DNA from: Thysanoteuthis rhombus
Lineage: Eukaryota > Mollusca > Cephalopoda > Oegopsida > Thysanoteuthidae
Direction: 5' to 3'
DNA length: 64,000 bases
Assembly: GCA_963457665.1 (NCBI GenBank)
Contig: OY735206.1
Location: 52,438,868 to 52,502,867, forward strand
The position numbers were made by a program, and so were the translations under genes. This document shows positions 58,273 through 64,000 of this stretch, one piece after another (position 1 is the stretch's first letter; each line of letters begins with the position of its first letter). Below the pieces are notes generated by a model. The model saw only the letters and a program-made list of their open reading frames with translations. It had not been told where the DNA came from and made no database searches.

Positions 58273-59203
58273 GTCTGATATTGAGAAAAAAAAGAAAGAC
58301 TGACATCAACAAAAAGAGACTGATATTGAGAAAAAAAGAAAGACTGATATAGAGAAAAAAAAAAAGACTGACATCAAGAAAAAAAGACTGATATTAAGAA
58401 TGAAAAAGAAAGACTGATATTAAGAATGAAGAAAAAAGACTGATATTAAGAATGAAAAAGAAAGACTGATATTAAGAATGAAAAAGAAAGACTGATATTA
58501 AGAATGAAAAAGAAAGACTGATATTAAGAATGAAAAAGAAAGACTGATATTAAGAATGAAAAAGAAAGACTGATATTAAGAATGAAAAAGAAAGACTGAT
58601 ATTAAGAATGAAAAAGAAAGACTGATATTAAGAATGAAAAAGAAAGACTGATATTAAGAATGAAAAATAAACACTAATATTAAGATGAAAAAGAAAGACT
58701 GATATTAAGAATGAAAAAGAAAGACTGATATTAAGAATGAAAAAGAAAGACTGATATTAAGAATGAAAAAGAAAGACTGATATTAAGAATGAAAAAGAAA
58801 GACTGATATAAGAGTGAAAAAGAAAGACTTATATTAAGAATGAAAAAGAAAGACTGATATTAAGAATAAAAAAGAAAGACTGATATCAAGAATAAAAAAG
58901 AAAGACTGATATCAAGAATAAAAAAGAAAGACTGATATCAAGAATAAAAAAGAAAGACTGATATCAAGAATAAAAAAGTAAGACTTATATCAAGAAAAAA
59001 AAAAGACTGATGTTGAAAAAAAGACTGATTTTAAGAAAAAAAAGGAAGACTATATTAAAAAAAAAAAGATCGATATAATGAAAAAAAATACGGGTATTGA
59101 GGAAAAAAAAAGAAAGACTGACATCGAGGAAAAAAAAAAAGACTGATATCGAGTGAAAAAGAAAGACTGATATTAAGAATAAAAAGGAAAACTAATATTG
59201 AGA
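58273..59203 (+). repeat. Purine ~26-bp minisatellite block 1
   Basis: GAAAGACTGATATTAAGAAT + GAAAAA repeated about 20 times, then AAGAATAAAAAA variants. It begins with CTGATATTGAG units that are the reverse complement of the preceding pyrimidine block, making a strand switch at about 58272. The unit is not a multiple of three, so frames are not kept. Confidence 0.95.
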
Positions 59204-60165
59204 TGTCAGTCATTCTTTTCTCCTCGATATCAGTCGTTCTTTTCTCCTCAATATCAGTCATTCTTTTCTCCTCGATATCAGTCATTCTTTTCTCCTCGAT
59301 ATCAGTCATTCTTTTCTCCTCGATATCAGTCGTTCTTTTCTCCTCGATATCAGTTGTTCTTTTCTCCTCGATATCAGTCGTTCTTTTCTCCTCGATATCA
59401 GTCGTTCTTTTCTCCTCGATATCAGTCGTTCTTTTCTCCTCGATATCAGTCGTTCTTTTCTCCTCGATATCAGTCGTTCTTTTCTCCTCGATATCAGTCG
59501 TTCTTTTCTCCTCGATATCAGTCGTTCTTTTCTCCTCGATATCAGTCGTTCTTTTCTCCTCGATATCAGTCGTTCTTTTCTCCTCGATATCAGTCGTTCT
59601 TTTCTCCTCGATATCAGTCGTTCTTTTCTCCTCGATATCAGTCGTTCTTTTCTCCTCGATATCAGTCGTTCTTTTCTCCTCGATATCAGTCATTCTTTTC
59701 TCCTCGATATCAGTCATTCTTTTCTCCTCGATATCAGTCGTTCTTTTCTCCTCGATATCAGTCGTTCTTTTCTCCTCGATATCAGTCGTTCTTTTCTCCT
59801 CGATATCAGTCGTTCTTTTCTCCTCGATATCAGTCGTTCTTTTCTCCTCGATATCAGTCGTTCTTTTCTCCTCGATATCAGTCGTTCTTTTCTCCTCGAT
59901 ATCAGTCGTTCTTTTCTCCTCGATATCAGTCATTCTTTTCTCCTCGATATCAGTCGTTCTTTTCTCCTCGATATCAGTCATTCTTTTCTCCTCAATATCA
60001 GTCATTCTTTTCTCCTCGATATCAGTCATTCTTTTCTCCTCGATATCAGTCGTTCTTTTCTCCTCATTATCAGTCATTCTTTTCTTCTCAATATCAGTCT
60101 TTCTTTTTTTCTAAATATCAGTCTCTTTTTTCCTTGATTTCAGTCTTTCTTTTTTTCTTGATGTC
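59204..60165 (+). repeat. Pyrimidine 24-bp minisatellite block 2
   Basis: About 37 copies of the 24-bp unit, mostly the CGTTCTTTTCTCC form, with CATTC variants near both ends. It lacks the CTTTC and CTTGTCTCC variant runs of block 1. Confidence 0.97.
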
Positions 60166-60991
60166 GGATATTGAGAAAAAAAAGAAAGACTGACATCAAC
60201 AAAAAGAGACTGATATTGAGAAAAAAAGAAAGACTGATATAGAGAAAAAAAAAAGACTGACATCAAGAAAAAAAGACTGATATTAAGAATGAAAAAGAAA
60301 GACTGATATTAAGAATGAAGAAGAAAGACTGATATTAAGAATGAAAAAGAAAGACTGATATTAAGAATGAAAAAGAAAGACTGATATTAAGAATGAAAAA
60401 GAAAGACTGATATTAAGAATGAAAAAGAAAGACTGATATTAAGAATGAAAAAGAAAGACTGATATTAAGAATGAAAAAGAAAGACTAATATTAAGATGAA
60501 AAAGAAAGACTGATATTAAGAATGAAAAAGAAAGACTGATATTAAGAATGAAAAAGAAAGACTGATATTAAGAATGAAAAAGAAAGACTGATATTAAGAA
60601 TGAAAAAGAAAGACTGATATTAAGAATGAAAAAGAAAGACTGATATAAGAGTGAAAAAGAAAGACTTATATTAAGAATGAAAAAGAAAGACTGATATTAA
60701 GAATAAAAAAGAAAGACTAATATCAAGAATAAAAAAGAAAGACTGATATCAAGAATAAAAAAGAAAGACTGATATCAAGAATAAAAAAGTAAGACTTATA
60801 TCAAGAAAAAAAAAAGACTGATGTTGAAAAAAAGACTGATTTTAAGAAAAAAAAGGAAGACTATATTAAAAAAAAAAAAGATCGATATAATGAAAAAAAA
60901 TACGGGTATTGAGGAAAAAAAAAGAAAGACTGACATCGAGGAAAAAAAAGAAAGACTGATATTAAGAATAAAAAGGAAAACTTATATTGAG
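60166..60991 (+). repeat. Purine ~26-bp minisatellite block 2
   Basis: Same organisation as 58273-59203 but shorter. It includes the marker variants AGACTAATATTAAGATG and GATATAAGAGTGAAAAAG, which recur in the other purine blocks. Confidence 0.95.
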
Positions 60992-61567
60992 ATGTCAGTC
61001 ATTCTTTTCTCCTCGATATCAGTCGTTCTTTTCTCCTCAATATCAGTCATTCTTTTCTCCTCGATATCAGTCATTCTTTTCTCCTCGATATCAGTCGTTC
61101 TTTTCTCCTCAATATCAGTCATTCTTTTCTCCTCGATATCAGTCGTTCTTTTCTCCTCGATATCAGTCGTTCTTTTCTCCTCGATATCAGTCATTCTTTT
61201 CTCCTCGATATCAGTCATTCTTTTCTCCTCGATATCAGTCATTCTTTTCTCCTCGATATCAGTCGTTCTTTTCTCCTCGATATCAGTCGTTCTTTTCTCC
61301 TCGATATCAGTCATTCTTTTCTCCTCGATATCAGTCGTTCTTTTCTCCTCGATATCAGTCGTTCTTGTCTCTTCGATATCAGTCATTCTTTTCTCCTCGA
61401 TATCAGTCGTTCTTGTCTCCTCGATATCAGTTGTTCTTTTCTCCTCGATATCAGTCGTTCTTGTCTTCTTGATATCAGTCTTTCTTTTCTTCTCAATATC
61501 AGTCTTATTTTTTTTCTCAATATCAGTCTCTTTTTTCCTTGATTTCAGTCTTTCTTTTTTTCTTGAT
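60992..61567 (+). repeat. Pyrimidine 24-bp minisatellite block 3
   Basis: About 20 units, then degraded CTTCTCAATATCAGTC forms ending CTTGATGTCGG. First half of a ~1405-bp higher-order unit repeated at 62397. Confidence 0.97.
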
Positions 61568-62396
61568 GTCGGATATTGAGAAAAAAAAGAAAGACTGACA
61601 TCAACAAAAAGAGACTGATATTGAGAAAAAAAGAAAGACTGATATAGAGAAAAAAAAAAGACTGACATCAAGAAAAAAAGACTGATATTAAGAATGAAAA
61701 AGAAAGACTGATATTAAGAATGAAGAAGAAAGACTGATATTAAGAATGAAAAAGAAAAACTGATATTAAGAATGAAAAAGAAAGACTGATATTAAGAATG
61801 AAAAAGAAAGACTGATATTAAGAATGAAAAAGAAAGACTGATATTAAGAATGAAAAAGAAAGACTGATATTAAGAATGAAAAAGAAAGACTAATATTAAG
61901 ATGAAAAAGAAAGACTGATATTAAGAATGAAAAAGAAAGACTGATATTAAGAATGAAAAAGAAAGACTGATATTAAGAATGAAAAAGAAAGACTGATATT
62001 AAGAATGAAAAAGAAAGACTGATATTAAGAATGAAAAAGAAAGACTGATATAAGAGTGAAAAAGAAAGACTTATATTAAGAATGAAAAAGAAAGACTGAT
62101 ATTAAGAATAAAAAAGAAAGACTAATATCAAGAATAAAAAAGAAAGACTGATATCAAGAATAAAAAAGAAAGACTGATATCAAGAATAAAAAAGTAAGAC
62201 TTATATCAAGAAAAAAAAAAGACTGATGTTGAAAAAAAGACTGATTTTAAGAAAAAAAAGGAAGACTATATTAAAAAAAAAAAAGATCGATATAATGAAA
62301 AAAAATACGGGTATTGAGGAAAAAAAAAGAAAGACTGACATCGAGGAAAAAAAAGAAAGACTGATATTAAGAATAAAAAGGAAAACTTATATTGAG
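61568..62396 (+). repeat. Purine ~26-bp minisatellite block 3
   Basis: Nearly the same as 60166-60991 in order of variants (about 829 bp against 826 bp). Confidence 0.95.
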
Positions 62397-62972
62397 ATGT
62401 CAGTCATTCTTTTCTCCTCGATATCAGTCGTTCTTTTCTCCTCAATATCAGTCATTCTTTTCTCCTCGATATCAGTCATTCTTTTCTCCTCGATATCAGT
62501 CGTTCTTTTCTCCTCAATATCAGTCATTCTTTTCTCCTCGATATCAGTCGTTCTTTTCTCCTCGATATCAGTCGTTCTTTTCTCCTCGATATCAGTCATT
62601 CTTTTCTCCTCGATATCAGTCATTCTTTTCTCCTCGATATCAGTCATTCTTTTCTCCTCGATATCAGTCGTTCTTTTCTCCTCGATATCAGTCGTTCTTT
62701 TCTCCTCGATATCAGTCATTCTTTTCTCCTCGATATCAGTCGTTCTTTTCTCCTCGATATCAGTCGTTCTTGTCTCTTCGATATCAGTCATTCTTTTCTC
62801 CTCGATATCAGTCGTTCTTGTCTCCTCGATATCAGTTGTTCTTTTCTCCTCGATATCAGTCGTTCTTGTCTTCTTGATATCAGTCTTTCTTTTCTTCTCA
62901 ATATCAGTCTTATTTTTTTTCTCAATATCAGTCTCTTTTTTCCTTGATTTCAGTCTTTCTTTTTTTCTTGAT
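62397..62972 (+). repeat. Pyrimidine 24-bp minisatellite block 4
   Basis: Near-identical to block 3, including the rare CTTGTCTCTTCG and CAGTTGTTC variants in the same order. It begins exactly 1405 bp later. Confidence 0.97.
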
Positions 62973-64000
62973 GTCTGATATCGAGAAAAAAAAGAAAGAC
63001 TGACATCAACAGAAAGAGACTGATATTGAGAAAAAAAGAAAGACTGATATAGAGAAAAAAAAAAGACTGACATCAAGAAAAAAAGACTGATATTAACAAT
63101 GAAAAAGAAAGACTGATATTAAGAATGAAGAAGAAAGACTGATATTAAGAATGAAAAAGAAAGACTGATATTAAGAATGAAAAAGAAAGACTGATATTAA
63201 GAATGAAAAAGAAAGACTGATATTAAGAATGAAAAAGAAAGACTGATATTAAGAATGAAAAAGAAAGACTGATATTAAGAATGAAAAAGAAAGACTGATA
63301 TTAAGATGAAAAAGAAAGACTGATATTAAGAATGAAAAAGAAAGACTGATATTAAGAATGAAAAAGAAAGACTGATATTAAGAATGAAAAAGAAAGACTG
63401 ATATTAAGAATGAAAAAGAAAAACTGATATAAGAGTGAAAAAGAAAGACTTATATTAAGAATGAAAAAGAAAGACTGATATTAAGAATAAAAAAGAAAGA
63501 CTGATATTAAGAATAAAAAAGAAAGACTGATATTAAGAATGAAAAAGAAAGACTGATATCAAGAATAAAAAAGGAAGACTGATATCAAGAATAAAAAAGA
63601 AAGACTGATATCAAGAATAAAAAAGAAAGACTGATATCAAGAATAAAAAAGAAAGACTGATATCAAGAATAAAAAAGAAAGACTGATATCAAGAATAAAA
63701 AAGAAAGACTGATATCAAGAATAAAAAAGAAAGACTGATATTAAGAATAAAAAAGGACTGATATTAAGAATAAAAAAGAAAGACTGATATCAAGAAAGAA
63801 AGACTGGCATCAAGAAAGAAAGAAAAACTGATATTGACAGAAAAAGAAAAACTGATATTGACAAAAAAAGAAAAACTGATATTGACAAAAAAAGAAAAAC
63901 TGATATTGACAAAAAAAGAAAAACTGATATTGAGAAAAAAAGAAAGACTGATATTGAGAAAAAAAGAAAGACTGACATCAAGAAAAAAAGAAAGACTGAC
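62973..64000 (+). repeat. Purine minisatellite block 4, runs off the window
   Basis: Starts like blocks 1-3, then from about 63540 changes to AAGAATAAAAAA and, from about 63790, to ATATTGACAAAAAAAGAAAA units. The array continues past 64000, so its right edge is not seen. Confidence 0.95.

Noticed and set aside
56924-58303. 459-codon plus-strand open frame and overlapping 449-, 422- and 317-codon frames
   Set aside because: All arise from a 24-bp repeat lacking stops in several frames on both strands. No non-repetitive coding context, and adjacent 26-bp units destroy the frame.

Overview
The window is eukaryotic and metazoan. The base composition is AT-rich, there are no operons or dense ORFs, and there are many dinucleotide microsatellites, tRNA-derived SINE heads, degenerate non-LTR retrotransposons and Tc1/mariner remnants. 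Only two genes can be supported: one intronless-looking C2H2 zinc-finger coding region and one nuclear tRNA. The repeat mix (long (TA)n and (GA)n tracts, RTE-like LINE tails ending in (GAT)n, mariner relics, a single-exon poly-zinc-finger gene) would fit a large lophotrochozoan genome such as a cephalopod mollusc. That is an inference from style; no single sequence here proves the taxon.

Layout. 1-20.5 kb is transposon-rich intergenic DNA. It holds a hAT-like MITE (2.5 kb), two internally deleted mariner copies sharing the same structure (3.3-4.2 and 12.3-13.0 kb), a third mariner N-terminal piece (4.8-5.1 kb), RTE-like LINE 3' ends (4.4, 7.0 and 11.9 kb), a CR1/Jockey-like LINE 3' end (17.0-17.5 kb), a Tc1 relic (17.7-18.3 kb), a mariner deletion derivative with terminal inverted repeats (18.9-19.3 kb) and several tRNA-derived SINE heads. 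20.75-22.82 kb (minus strand) is the zinc-finger gene, the only convincing protein-coding gene. 24.8-25.5 kb is a diverged tandem duplication. 28.8-36.3 kb is a nest of LINE relics of three kinds (CR1/Jockey-like, RTE-like, R2/R4-like). 41.39 kb holds an intact tRNA-Ser(CGA), followed by an 88-bp tandem repeat. 42-50 kb contains dispersed repeats, a five-unit tandem repeat, and an RTE fragment at 47.3-47.7 kb with a 10-bp target-site duplication. 50.9-52.8 kb is a 60-bp satellite built from two 30-bp halves. 53-56.5 kb has SINEs and pyrimidine-rich repeats.

The most unusual region is 56.6-64.0 kb, which runs off the window edge. It is a giant compound minisatellite in which blocks of a pyrimidine-rich 24-bp unit alternate with blocks of a purine-rich, roughly 26-bp unit. 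The purine unit is recognisably the reverse complement of the same ancestral motif. Four such pairs are present and the last two are copies of one ~1405-bp higher-order unit. The strand switches make long snap-back palindromes. Open frames of up to 459 codons across this array are a consequence of the 24-bp period and are not treated as genes.

No pathway or multi-gene system can be assembled from this window. The zinc-finger protein is a probable nuclear DNA-binding protein, the tRNA decodes UCG, and everything else reads as mobile or repetitive DNA.
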